Assembly (NCBI GenBank): GCA_002197995.1
Contig: NGZR01000003.1
Location: 3,224,001-3,288,000, forward strand
Length of the DNA: 64,000 bases
Direction: 5' to 3'
Source of the DNA: Gaeumannomyces sp. JS-464
Taxonomy: Eukaryota > Ascomycota > Sordariomycetes > Magnaporthales > Magnaporthaceae
This document shows, one piece after another, positions 1-10,479 of the stretch. How positions within the stretch are numbered: position 1 is the stretch's first letter; every line of letters starts with the position of its first letter. The notes under the pieces were generated by a model. It was given only the letters and a program-made list of their open reading frames with translations. It did no database searches and was not told where the DNA came from. Position numbers and translations under genes: made by a program.

Positions 1-3000
1 ACAATTGTTTTGCTCGTAATGTTATGCATAAAGCAAATTTAAGGAGTTTTATAGTTTACGATAAAGTTAATTGCCGAAAGGTAAATGCCGGCTATTAAAA
101 AAGGGCGACTTTTAAAAAGGCTGCGTATTTAACGGGGATCGCTGCAGTTTTTCCAGGGCTAAAGTGAAGGCTTTTTTGCTAACAACCTTCCTTAAAACAG
201 GTTTACCTTTACGAACGACGGTAAAAGGGATGGCAAAACCGTCGTTAGGAAAATGCATTAGGTTAATGCCGAAATCGATTTGGGCACGGCGAGGTTTAAA
301 CCAAAAGTGCTTAGCAAATAGCCTGCATTTAGCTTGTTAACGATTTACGCTTTAGCCGTTTTTATTGTAATACCCGGAAAGCCGTTATTTTTAACGCTTT
401 TAGCAAAAAAGGAAAAGGTAGCGTAGTTTTTGGCTTTTATAAGTCGCTTAAAGTTTTAGCTTTTAATGCTAGTCGAACTTTTTTGTTTACTTTAATAACC
501 ACGGCGTTAAGGAAAAATTCCTTAAGCTAGGCTTTATTAACGAGGTTACGTCCCGAGCTTATATTAATGCAAATGGGTATATCCAATTCGTTAAAGGTTC
601 GCGGACTATGATTTTTAATAGGTAACCTCCTAAATGCGATAAAGCAGCCTTTTTAAGCTCGCTTTCCTTAACCACGTTTTTTATGGTAAAATTAACGGAG
701 TTAGGTTTTTAAAAAGGTTTAACTTCGCAGTTTTTTAAATGTTTAAACAGCTTATTGCGGGATTGGAAGTTTTCGCTATAACGTTTGCAATTAGTAGTTA
801 GCGTGTTTTCGAAACGTTATAAATAAAGTCGAAATTATTCGTGCTAAAGGAAAAAAACTGCTTTTCCTCGTTAAATAAATCGTCGTTTAAGTCGACTAAT
901 TAAATTAACCTTATTATCCTTTTTTTTATCGTAAAACTTTTTAAAGTCCTTTTTATCCTTATAATCGCGGTTTTTATCGCGGCTTTTATTACGATTTTTA
1001 TTACGGCTTTTATGCTCGCGGTTTTTATTACGAGCTTTGTATTTGGGCGGCTTGTATTTGCCGTTATATTTGCTTTTGGATTTGTTTTTACCGCGATATT
1101 TATCGCGTTTAAAATGCTTGTCCTTTTTGCGGGACCTTTTTTGTAATTAGCGTTCGAATCGAAATCGAAATCGTTATAGCCCGGTTTAATATGCGGGTAA
1201 CGTTAAATTATAACGTTAAAAAGCATAAGTTTAATATTTTCGATTTCGAAAAGGTAATTTCCGATGTATTTATTAAAAAAAGGTTAACGTAAATAAACTT
1301 TAATATCGTTATTAAATAAAAACCAAATTTAAATTATAGCCGCAAACCAATTTTAACCATTTTCGGTGCAAAAACTTATAATGCGAGCGTGCTTAAATTT
1401 GTTAATAACATAGTTTGTAAAAGCGTCGGGGTTAGTTACGACGTTTTTAATAATAATAATACTTTCGGAAAACTTTTTAGTAGTTTTTATGCGGTTAAAA
1501 GGGAAGCGTTGTTTAATAGCGGTAATTATGCCGAAAAAACCTTAACCGTAAAAATTTAATTAAACGTAAAAAGGAATTTAACTATTTTACCAAATAAAAG
1601 CTTTGCTTTTTAGCAACGTAAAAAACATGTTTTTAAATTAACTTTTATTAAATGCAGCATGTACGAGGTTTATTAAAAAGCTTATTAATCGTGTTTCGAA
1701 AAAAAAGCTATTCGTAAAAATAATGTTTTTCCGTCGGTAACGGTGCTAAAATTTTTAGGGTTTTTATAATCGGGTTTGAAAATGCCGACGTTTTTTCGCT
1801 TAAAACGAGGACCGTTTTTAATGCTAGACATTAGTTATTTAACGGGTTGGAAGTTATTAAAACCTCGCTATTAATAAGCTGCGAGGTTAAAAATGCATAA
1901 GTTTTAAGTTAGCCATTGTTAAACTAATAAAGGTTAATTAAAATGACTTATATTGCCCTATTATTGCTTATATCGAAAAAGCGGGCGTTAAACTGCCGGT
2001 TTAGCTTTTTGTTAATAATTACGTTTTAAAGTGGAAAACGCGGCAAACGTTAAAGTTAAAACTCGCGCTAATTTAAAGCGAGGTTATCGTAAGCTATTTC
2101 GAAATAGCGGTTTGTCGCCTTTTATACCGGCGTGGTAACGCCGGTATTAAAAGGTATAAAAGGAAGGGGCAATTAAGTTTACTATTGCTGTTATTGCTAA
2201 ACTGGCTAACGCACCGGCTGTTAAAAGTTTTATCCGAAGGTTTGCTAAAAACCATAAAAAACCGGTGCCGGCGCCGCCGTTCGAATGCCTTAGTCGAACT
2301 CCCGGATTTACTCGCTATTTGTTTTGCGATATCGGATTTTAGGTTGCGTAAATGCGCTTTTGGACGTATTTTATCCAGTAAATTTGTAAAAGCGCCGCGC
2401 TATTACTTCGGAATCGTCGGTTAAATTATCGTTTGCAATTTCCAATAAGCGGTTTTGCTGCTACCGACCCCAAAGTTAAGCCTGTTATAATAAGCGTTAA
2501 AGCGCCGAAATGTTATCAAGCTAAAAAACGCTTAAGCATTTGTTTTACGGCGGTTTTCGTTCGTGTTAAGCTTAAAAAAAACGCGTTGGTTAAATTTTCC
2601 CGCGTTTAAATGCGCTTTTATTTAAGTTTGCAAATTCGATGTATTTTTACGAGCGTTATTAATGCGAAAGGTAAGTTGTTTTTAATTATTAAACAGGATG
2701 CCGAAGTTTTTATCGATACCGTTAAAATTGCTTTGCATTTTCGAGCTAACTTGCCGATGGTTTGCGTAATAGTAGCTTCGAAACGGTTTTGCATCCCCGT
2801 TATTTATTGGATAATCGTTATATATGCGGTTTTAACGACGCTTTAACCACTCGGCCGAAGCTTTACTTTTGCTAAAATAGTATAGCCGCGGGTCGTCGTT
2901 TTCGTTAAATTTAACGGTGTAATTTTCTTTTTTGTTAACGTCGGCTTTAGGAAGCGATAACGTTATCGTTAAAAGCTTCGTTTTAATATCCGCTTTTCCT

Positions 3001-4013
3001 TTTTTATCGCTATCGTTTAAAACGTGGGTTTGAAATTTTTATATAAGAAGCAAGCGAGCGCGAAAACGCAACGCTTTCGGTAGCGGTAAAAGCGCCGCTT
3101 AATCGGGAGGACGCGGTAGTTAGCCCGTATTTGGGTTTTTACCTTTTAAGGGCGGGTTAGCCTTGTTCGCCATTGCTTCGTGCCTTTTCGCTTATACTTT
3201 TACTGTTTTAAAGGTCCCAATATTTACTCGCAAATGGTAAAAATATCGTCGATAAGCTAAGTTTACAAATTTTTAAAGGATTTATCGTCGCAAAGCGAAA
3301 CGTTTAAAATCGTCGGGAATTCGGGTAGTCGATGGAGGTTGCATTGGAAGGGCTTTAATAAACTTTTTAGCTTATCCTTTTTCGCCGCTTAACAATTTGC
3401 GGGTAATAGGAGGTTTCGGTTTCGAAGGTAGCTTGCCGAGGGAGGGTGCGGTGCGGGTAAAAGAGAAGTAAAGGTGCAAACCTGCTCGATTGCGCGCGCG
3501 AGCCGAAAATAAGCAGCGCGCAATCGGGTCGGTCGCGGGGACCGGGCAAAGCGTGGTAACCTTGGGCGACTTTACTTTAATTTCGACTAAGCTTGCCCAG
3601 GATTATAAAAGTGCGATCTCCGTAATTAAAAAGCCAGGGAAGGGTATCGCTAGGCGTTAAGCGAGCCGAAAATAAGCTTAACAAAAAACGCACGCACCGA
3701 GCCGGAAATAAGGCGCGTTTGGGGGTGCGTAAGTTTCCAAACGAGCCGAAAACAAGTTTAAAAGGCGGGGATTGGTAATTTTGCAATGAGCAGAAAGTTG
3801 CTACCACTTATCGCGAATAGTAAAAGGGACTGGTTGGATTGCGATATATGGTAAGGTTGGATGGTGTACAGGAGAAAGTTGGAGGCCGGAGGCTGGGCGG
3901 GTAGGCCTGTAAGGAAAGCTTTGCAGGAGCCCCACCTCCCTTATCGTGCCGATAAGGGTGGGGGTTACCCTGCCCCGCCAGTGGGCCCCTTCCACCTCCT
4001 GCCGGCCATAACA
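1..4013 (-). mobile_element. Gypsy-like LTR retrotransposon, 5' part, truncated by window edge
   Basis: Read on the minus strand. A gag-type region lies at about 3,500-1,150 and ends in a long Lys/Arg-rich tract at about 1,140-950. A C2HC-type finger (motif FQSRNKLFKHLKNC, about 790-725) and an aspartic-protease-like region (about 660-10) follow. The order gag, finger, protease fits the Gypsy/Metaviridae polyprotein; RT and integrase would lie left of the window. All of it is riddled with RIP stops. The right end at 4,013 (ATAACA) abuts LINE RT sequence, so this element was inserted into the LINE. The family assignment rests on protein motifs read by eye. The gag and protease matches are weak individually but consistent in order. 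Confidence 0.6.
3554..4013 (-). repeat. Putative 5' LTR of the left Gypsy element
   Basis: The right edge ending in ATAACA at 4,013 is well placed, because LINE RT coding resumes immediately after it. The left edge (TGGTAACC at 3,554) is a guess. The stretch 3,800-4,013 is far less RIP-mutated than its surroundings. The motif GAGCCGAAAATAAG (exact or one mismatch) occurs at 3,500, 3,663, 3,699 and 3,743. The partner LTR would be outside the window. Confidence 0.4.
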
Positions 4014-4102
4014 CCTTTAAAAAAGCTTCCGGCGGAGTACGGCGTTAAAAGCTCCTTATACATCCATAGTAACGAGGGCGGCCGTTTTATGCTTTTGGAA
4101 AG
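4014..4102 (-). mobile_element. LINE fragment (RT palm) between the Gypsy and Copia insertions
   Basis: On the minus strand this 89-bp piece encodes an RT palm segment with the motif TMDV-stop-GAFN (canonical FDVxGAFD), about 4,075-4,041. It is the in-order continuation of the LINE RT that stops at 16,723 (ending HKVERAF). It is therefore the same LINE, interrupted on the right by Copia and on the left by the Gypsy LTR. The second Asp of the motif is Asn, as expected from a G-to-A change. Confidence 0.7.
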
Positions 4103-4272
4103 TGATGGAAGTGCGCGGCGATAAGCACCTAAAGTGATTTTGTTACTATTGCTTAACTACTTTATTAAATCGCGGGTTAAAACGCGCGCAGGCTAAAATA
4201 CTAGGGCCAGTGCATAAGCTTAAAGCTATGGGGCACCAATTGCTACCCACGTAACTTTAGGCCACTTTAACA
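4103..4272 (-). repeat. Copia LTR copy 1 (outermost)
   Basis: It starts TGATGGAAGTGCGCGG and ends TTTAACA, 170 bp. It aligns throughout with 4,744-4,912 and with the two halves of LTR copy 3. It is the least mutated copy and preserves the uninterrupted sequence (CTATGGGGCACC) at the point where copy 3 was hit by the nested Gypsy element. Confidence 0.85.
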
Positions 4273-4743
4273 CCCTTTTGTAGGTTATACAACGGCTTTA
4301 AAAGTATTACGAGCCCGCATTTACGTAATAACCTTCCAAATCCATGGTATTTTTTTAGTTTTCCTATAAGCCGTTTATTACGGCATTTGCTGCATTCCCA
4401 GCTAAATAATAAACCTTGCTTATCCTTTCGCCGTTAAGCTTTTCGTAAAACCGTCCGCTTTTATATTGGCCGTGCTAACAAGCTTAAAAGTGAAAAGTTA
4501 ACGCTTTACAGCATCGATTACCCACTTATAACGAAAGTCGATCATGCGGGTGCGAGCTAATTCCAACGGGTTTAGCACCGTCGTTTAAGCGTTAGCGCTA
4601 TCCGTATGCACCACGAAAGTTTTTCGCTAAAGGTATCCAGTTTTTTTTTAAAATGCTTTTAATTTAAAGCAAGGCCCGGCCCGTTAGCAAAAGGTTAACG
4701 AACTTCGCTTCCGTCGTTAACGTCGTTACAAAAGTTTACTTTT
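4273..4743 (-). repeat. Duplicated Copia 3' internal segment
   Basis: This ~470-bp stretch matches 4,913 to about 5,385 nearly base for base apart from RIP-type transitions. It includes the shared runs GCCCGCATTTACGTA and GTTTATTACGGCATTTGC. Together with LTR copy 1 it forms a ~640-bp unit repeated in tandem. It corresponds to the RNase H end of the Copia polyprotein. The likely origin is recombination between LTRs or a tandem insertion. Confidence 0.8.
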
Positions 4744-4912
4744 TAATAAAAGTGCGCGACGATAAGCACCTAAAGTGATTGGTAATTGTTATTAGGCTAT
4801 TTTACTCGATCGCGGGCTAAAGCGCGCGCAGGCCAAAATACTAAAGCCAGTGCATAAGCTTAAAACTGTAAAGCACTAGTTGCCCCCACGTAATTTTAAG
4901 CCACTTTTAACA
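4744..4912 (-). repeat. Copia LTR copy 2 (3' LTR of the full-length body)
   Basis: It is 169 bp and begins TAATAAAAGTG, the RIP-shifted form of TGATGGAAGTG. It ends TTTTAACA. It directly adjoins the 3' end of the long Copia internal region. Confidence 0.85.
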
Positions 4913-7900
4913 CCTTTTCGTAGGCTATGCAACGGCTTTAATAGCATTACGAGCCCGCATTTACGTAGTAATCCTCCAAATTCGTAATGTTTCCCTGGTT
5001 TTCCTGTAAGCCGTTTATTACGGCATTTGCTGCATTTCCAGCTAAATAATAAACCTCGCTTATTTTTCCGCCGTTAGGCTTTTCGTAAAGCCGTCCGCCT
5101 TTATATTGGCCGTGCTAACGAGCTTAAAGGTAAAAAGTTAACGCTTTATAATATCGATTACCCATTTGTAACGGAAGTCGATTATACGGGTGCGGGCTAA
5201 TTTTAACGAGTTTAGTGCCGTCGTTTGGGCGTTAGCGCTGTCCGTGTGCACTACGAGAGTTTTTCGCTAAAGGTATCCAGTTTTTTAAAATGCTTTTAAT
5301 TTAAAGCAAAGCCCGGCCCGTTAGCAGGAGGTTAACGAACTCCGCCCTCGTCGTTAACGTCGTTACAAAAGTCCGCCTTTTTTAATTGCTAGCAAACAGG
5401 ACCACCCGCTAGCATGACGATTACGCCGCTTGTAAATGCCCTCGTAAAAGCAGTTGGCGAATAAAGCGTTTTATAGGCTTTTAAGCCTATGCCCCGGCGC
5501 CGTAAATAAGCCTACTAAAAGTAAGCGCGAGCTTTTTAGTGCTAATAATGTGGCGCTAAAAGTGCCCTAGCATTGCCAAATGCTCGTTGCCGGGATTGGC
5601 GTTAATTTTTTGCAACCTTTTTACAATATACGTAATATTAAGGCGGGGTAATGCCAGCGAGGTAGCTAATACTCGTTATTTCCGATTGGTAGCGCAAAAC
5701 CTCCTAATGCGGGAAAAGGTCCCAAATGATCGGCATTATAAAGCTAAAAGGCCAAAGCGTTTTTACTGCTTTAAAGTTTTCCCGTTCGTATTTAATAATA
5801 ATTTTATTAATATAATCGCGTTAGTAAAGGCTTACAGTTTTCCGCTGGCGATCTTTTACAATTTGTATGCCGAAAAACGTTTTTATATTACTTAAAACGG
5901 TTATTTCGAACCGGCTACCCATTTCGGTAACGATGGTTTTAATTTTTGTAACCGTACGAGCGGTAATTTAAAAGTCGTCCACGTAAAGCAATAGCATAAC
6001 GCCCGTTCCTTTTTGCGGTAAAAGCAAACTTTTTAGTAAATCGGCCTAAAGCTAAATGCTTTAAGCTTCGAAATAATCGTTTAATACTATTATAAAAGCG
6101 ATTTGCGAAAGCCGTAAAATGCTTTTTTTAATCGGCAATAATAGCCTTTTTGCTTAACCGAAATGCCCTAAAATTGTTATACGTATATTATAACGTTATT
6201 AAATACGATAGCGCTAAAATAAGCAGTTACGAAGTCGAACTGGCGGCATTTAAAGTCGTTAACAGCTATAAGCATAAAAAACACCCTCGTAAACACTATA
6301 TAAGCGATTGCCGCGTACGTTGCAACCTTGTTCTCGCTCGAAATATCGTCGTAATTGCCGCAAACGACCTAACGCGTTTTAATCTTTTTAAAAGCACCGT
6401 TAAGCGTTAGCTTAAACACGTATACCTATTTGCCTAGCAATGCTTTAGCGTTTGGAAGCAATTTTTTTAATACCTACGTGCTTTTTTCGAATAGCGTGTT
6501 AATTTGCTTTTGCATTGCTAGCTTATAATATCGCCCGTATTCGGCTTCGTGCTTTACCGCGTGGTAATAATAAGCCGGAATATACGGTGTTTTCGGCGCC
6601 GTGGCGACGCCGAAAAGCACGAGGTTAAGGATTTTAAAGCCGTTAATTTTTCGAGGCAAAACGATATCGTTATCCGGGTATATAACGTTAACGAGTGTAA
6701 AACCCGTCTTTCGGGAGTTTTTTCGGCAGCCTCGGTATTCGTATTAAAGCTGTGAAAGCTTTTATCGTTTCCGGCGTTTTTAGGGTTACCCGGATCTTTT
6801 TTCGCTAATTTTTTAATATTTTTAAGTTTAAAGCGAGCCGTTGTAAATGCTTCCGCGGGCTTTTTTTTTTGCAAGTTTTTAGTGTTAAAACTTTGTAATG
6901 CTTAAAAGCCGTTAAGCGCTTCCTTAATTACCGGTCATTCGGCGAAAGCGGCGGCTGCTTTTTGCAAGTCCTTTTTTTGGGCGTTGCGGGCACCGTAACC
7001 GCCTCGTTATCGAGCTTGGAAGTTTTTTCAGGTATTGGCATGCCCGGGCCGGCGGGCTTTTTAAGCTTTTTAGGCTTTGCAGCGGTAAGCTCCTCATTTT
7101 TCGTTCCGGTTTCCCCGGTTTTTTTCGCAAGCGATAACGCGTTTTTACTTCCGAAGCCGGCAGTATCGCTAATTGCACTAGTGTTATTATCGTTATTATC
7201 GGTAAAATTAATAGTTAAGCCAGTATTATAAACCTAAATGCCTATTATAAAGTAAAAGTTTTCGATAACAGCTTTGTTAACCTCGTTAATAGTAATTGCT
7301 TTTTTAACAAAGTTATAAAGCGATTTCCAGCGTTTACTAACGCTTTTATTAATCCGTGCGTTACGGTAACGGAAAACCTTATCGGTACCGTCCGGCTTAA
7401 TTAGCAGGATTTCGTTATAAAAGCTTTCCCAGCTTATAAGCCGGCCTTTTGTTACTTTAAAAGCTATTTTATCAGCTTTGGCCTATTTGCCGTCCTTAAT
7501 TAGCATTTAAGCGACCGCGCCCCAAATGCGAAAGGTACGGATTAGTGGGTGGTAATATTCCTCGTTAAGGCCGATTGCTTTTGCTTACGCCTCGTGCGGG
7601 CTTTTTTTACCGTTAAAAGCTGTATTTAAAGTGTAGTTTAAAACCTTCCTCGTTATTTGCAAAGCATATACCTAATACTTTTTGTGCAAGCTGTTAGCGT
7701 TAATCCCGGTGCGAGCCGCGTTAAGTATAGTACGGTTAACATGCTTAACGATGCTATTTATTTCCGAGCATCGCGCCGGGCTAATTTCGCAAGCTTTGCT
7801 TCGAATAATGCAATAAGCTTTTAGCTTTTCCGGGTTAAACTTCGTGCTATTGTTCGTATAAATTGCTTATATTTTAATGTTTAACTGGAATTTAATATAG

Positions 7901-9800
7901 TTAATCCAGTTATAAACTTTCGTAAAGATTTCCGTATTAGCTTTGCTAATTGCAAAAATCACTTAGCTAAAAGTAATTGCCTCGTTAATAATATAAACGG
8001 CGTAATTATATTCGCCGTATAAAATAAGCGAAATGGTTAGTATATTTATATAAATACGGCTTAAAAAGCGGGTAATGCGGTAAAAGTAACGATTACCGAT
8101 AATTTAAATCGCTTTGCTTTTTAAAAACAGCTGTTACAAGTATGCTTTAATGTTTTAAAATCGCTAGTTTTAATGCTTTACAGCGCGGTAAGCCGTTATT
8201 ACCGCCTTTTTATTAGCATGCATTAAACGCCGATGCATTATTACGTAAACCACCGAGCGTTTTATCGTAATCGGTGCGTTAGCCTTCGTCGGTCGGTTTT
8301 TTTCGTTAAGTGCGTTGCTTAAAACTATAAAGCCCGGGGGCGCGTTTACGGGCACGTTAACGTTAGTAATTAGTACGTTATTGTTAATTTGGTAGCTGCT
8401 TAACCACTTATCGTCGGGCGTTACGAAATAATCGGTTTAATCGTTTTTTAGGCTTGCTTTGCGCATTTTACTAAAACTAAAAAGGTTAAAAAAGAACTTA
8501 AACGTGAAAATTGCTTATAAGGTAATTGTAATAACGCCCGCCTTATTACGCTAATGCATTTCGACGGTGCCCTTTTTAACGGAAACTTGGGCGACGCCGT
8601 TAGCCGTAGTAGCGTTATAAAGGACTTCGCGCTTTTTTAACGAGGTAAACCACTTGCGATCGTTAAAGTAATGCTTAAACGAGCCGGAGTCGATTATTAC
8701 GGCGTTACGGGCATTGTTAACATTGCTTAAAACGGTATTAGCCATGTTATATTAGCTGGCACTGCTTCGAGTAACTGGTATATTACTCGTATAGTTGGCA
8801 ACCTTCGAGTTGGCTATAACTTTGTTGGATGCTTTATTACCTCGCTGGAAGCGCCGTTCCAAATATTTGGCTTTTTAAGCTTTTTCGAGCTTAAAGTGCA
8901 AAAGTTAGCAGTTATCGTCGCCGCTTTTGTAATGCTTACCGCATTTATCGTGGTAGGAAGCACGCGAAACGATAGTGCAACCCTTTTTATTACAAAGCTT
9001 CGGCTTTTCCCTCGGCTTTTAAAGTTTTTCCAGCTTTTTAATGTTAGTTATAGCCCTCGATTTTAAAGCTTTTATAACCGCCGTATTTTCGAGCATTTTT
9101 AAAATAAAGTTAGCGGAAATGCGGCGCTCGCCTTTACAGCTTTTTAAAATTATAACCACCGTAAAAAGGTAGGTGGCGCTAAGCCCGTTAACGAGGCTTT
9201 TTATAAGCATTCGATTTGGAATGTTAATATTAGCCTAATTTAAAGCTTGTTTTACTTATAACTAACGGTTTATATACTTTTTAACGTTACCGTTAAACTT
9301 TTCCATCGAAATTGTATAATGTTCGTTAATTAAAGCGTTAAAACGGCTGTTAACGGTAATTTTAACGGTGTTAACTACTGTATTTTAAAAAGCTTTTGGG
9401 TTTTAATCCTCGTCGTTTTTAAAGCGGTTTTAACCGGCCTTTTCCAAATCCGTAATTACCTTTTTAATAGTATTACGAATGCAATACCATATTAATATCC
9501 TCCTAAAGGCTTATAACTGTACAGCTTCGTCGTTTTTCGCTTTAGCCGGTTTGGCCGGAAGGTTAGCAAATATAAAAGAAATGTTACGGGAAGCGGTTAA
9601 ATGCACCCGGATAGTACGCTTTTATATTTCCAAATTAAAAAGCCTTAGCAGGTTTGGAACTTTTACTGCGATTTCGCGGTATTCCGCCATTTCAGCGACT
9701 TTGTTAGCACTTTTAACGCGTATAAAGGCGTTAAATTGCAAGGGAAATGGTGCTTTTAAGCGTTAAAAGGGTTATTATTATTGCTTTATTATAATTACTA
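4913..9800 (-). pseudogene. Copia gag-pol remnant
   Basis: Minus-strand fragments follow Copia order. Gag lies around 9,500-9,020, with a zinc-knuckle-like Cys/His stretch at about 9,000-8,905. The protease active-site region (IIDSGS) lies at 8,745-8,551. The pre-integrase motif (MHRRLMHAN) is at 8,355-8,170. The integrase C-terminal half, with the typical NGKKSPHEA and FRIWGAVA motifs, lies at about 7,870-7,400. RT lies at 6,480-5,560, with QFDFVTAYFSA and LKKAFYGFRKS. RNase H follows to 4,913. Every domain has several stops, mostly at former Trp, Gln or Arg codons, as RIP produces. It is non-functional. Confidence 0.85.
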
Positions 9801-9971
9801 ATCGGCGCCGAACGCGGCTTTATTAATTATCGTTTAACGGTTTTTTTAACTGTTGCGCTTCGCCCGTAATTCACGGCGGGAAAACGCAAGCAACCGGAAA
9901 CAACTCGTGCACCGTTAATCTTTCCTAATTAGGTAAAGATATTATTAACGGCGGCGCGAAAGCTTATAACT

Positions 9972-10102
9972 TAATGGAAGTGCGCGGCGACAAGCACTTA
10001 AAGTGATTTTATTACTATTACTTAGTTATTTTATTAAATCGCGGGCTAAAACGCGCGCAAGCTAAAATACTAAAGCTAATGTATAAGTTTAAAGCTATAA
10101 AG
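9972..10102 (-). repeat. Copia LTR copy 3, left half
   Basis: It starts TAATGGAAGTGCGCGG and matches LTR copy 1 up to AAAGCTAT. It is then interrupted by the nested Gypsy LTR (TGTTACGG at 10,103). The last five bases (taaag) are the left target duplication of that insertion, matching tgggg on the right if G-to-A is allowed. Confidence 0.85.
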
Positions 10103-10310
10103 TGTTACGGTTAAAATCTTTACGGCTTAAAAGTTTAAAGAAATCGTTAATTAGCTAAAAGAATAACGTGGTGAAAAAGTTAACAAGTGGTGCAAAGCAC
10201 CCAGGTGCGCGCGATTCGTTTTATATGCACGCGTGCACGGTTACGCGCAAAGCCACGTAATCCCGGCTTTTGTAAAACGATTGCCCGTAAAGGCACGCCG
10301 CGTTATAACA
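10103..10310 (-). repeat. 3' LTR of nested chromodomain Gypsy
   Basis: 208 bp, TGTTACGG to TTATAACA. It matches 16,468-16,677 apart from scattered transitions. It shares the runs GTGGTGCAAAGCACCCA and TTTTATATGCACGCGTGCAC with its partner. Confidence 0.9.
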
Positions 10311-10312
10311 TT

Positions 10313-10331
10313 ACCCCCCCCCCCCTTTCCC
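10313..10331 (-). promoter_or_regulatory. Polypurine tract of nested Gypsy
   Basis: Twelve C followed by TTTCCC on the plus strand, that is a purine run on the coding strand, lies three bases inside the left LTR. This is the usual place of the plus-strand primer for an element transcribed right to left. Confidence 0.65.
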
Positions 10332-10479
10332 GGTTAGCGCGTAAAAAAAAGGTTTACGATTTTTTGTTTTTTATTAATCTTTTCCTGGTTTTCCGGTATC
10401 CTTTTCCTGGGGTTCGTCGTTGTCGGGGTGCTTTTCCGCTGTGGTATTTTGCCTTACCGCCTTTTTCCAAATCTCTAGC

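Noticed and set aside
2185..2846. Short plus-strand frames in the left Gypsy element
   Set aside because: Chance gaps between RIP stops, opposite to the coding strand. No domain.
3500..3760. The spaced GAGCCGAAAATAAG repeats as a CRISPR-like array
   Set aside because: The spacing is irregular, copies differ and the genome is eukaryotic. LTR regulatory repeats are more plausible.
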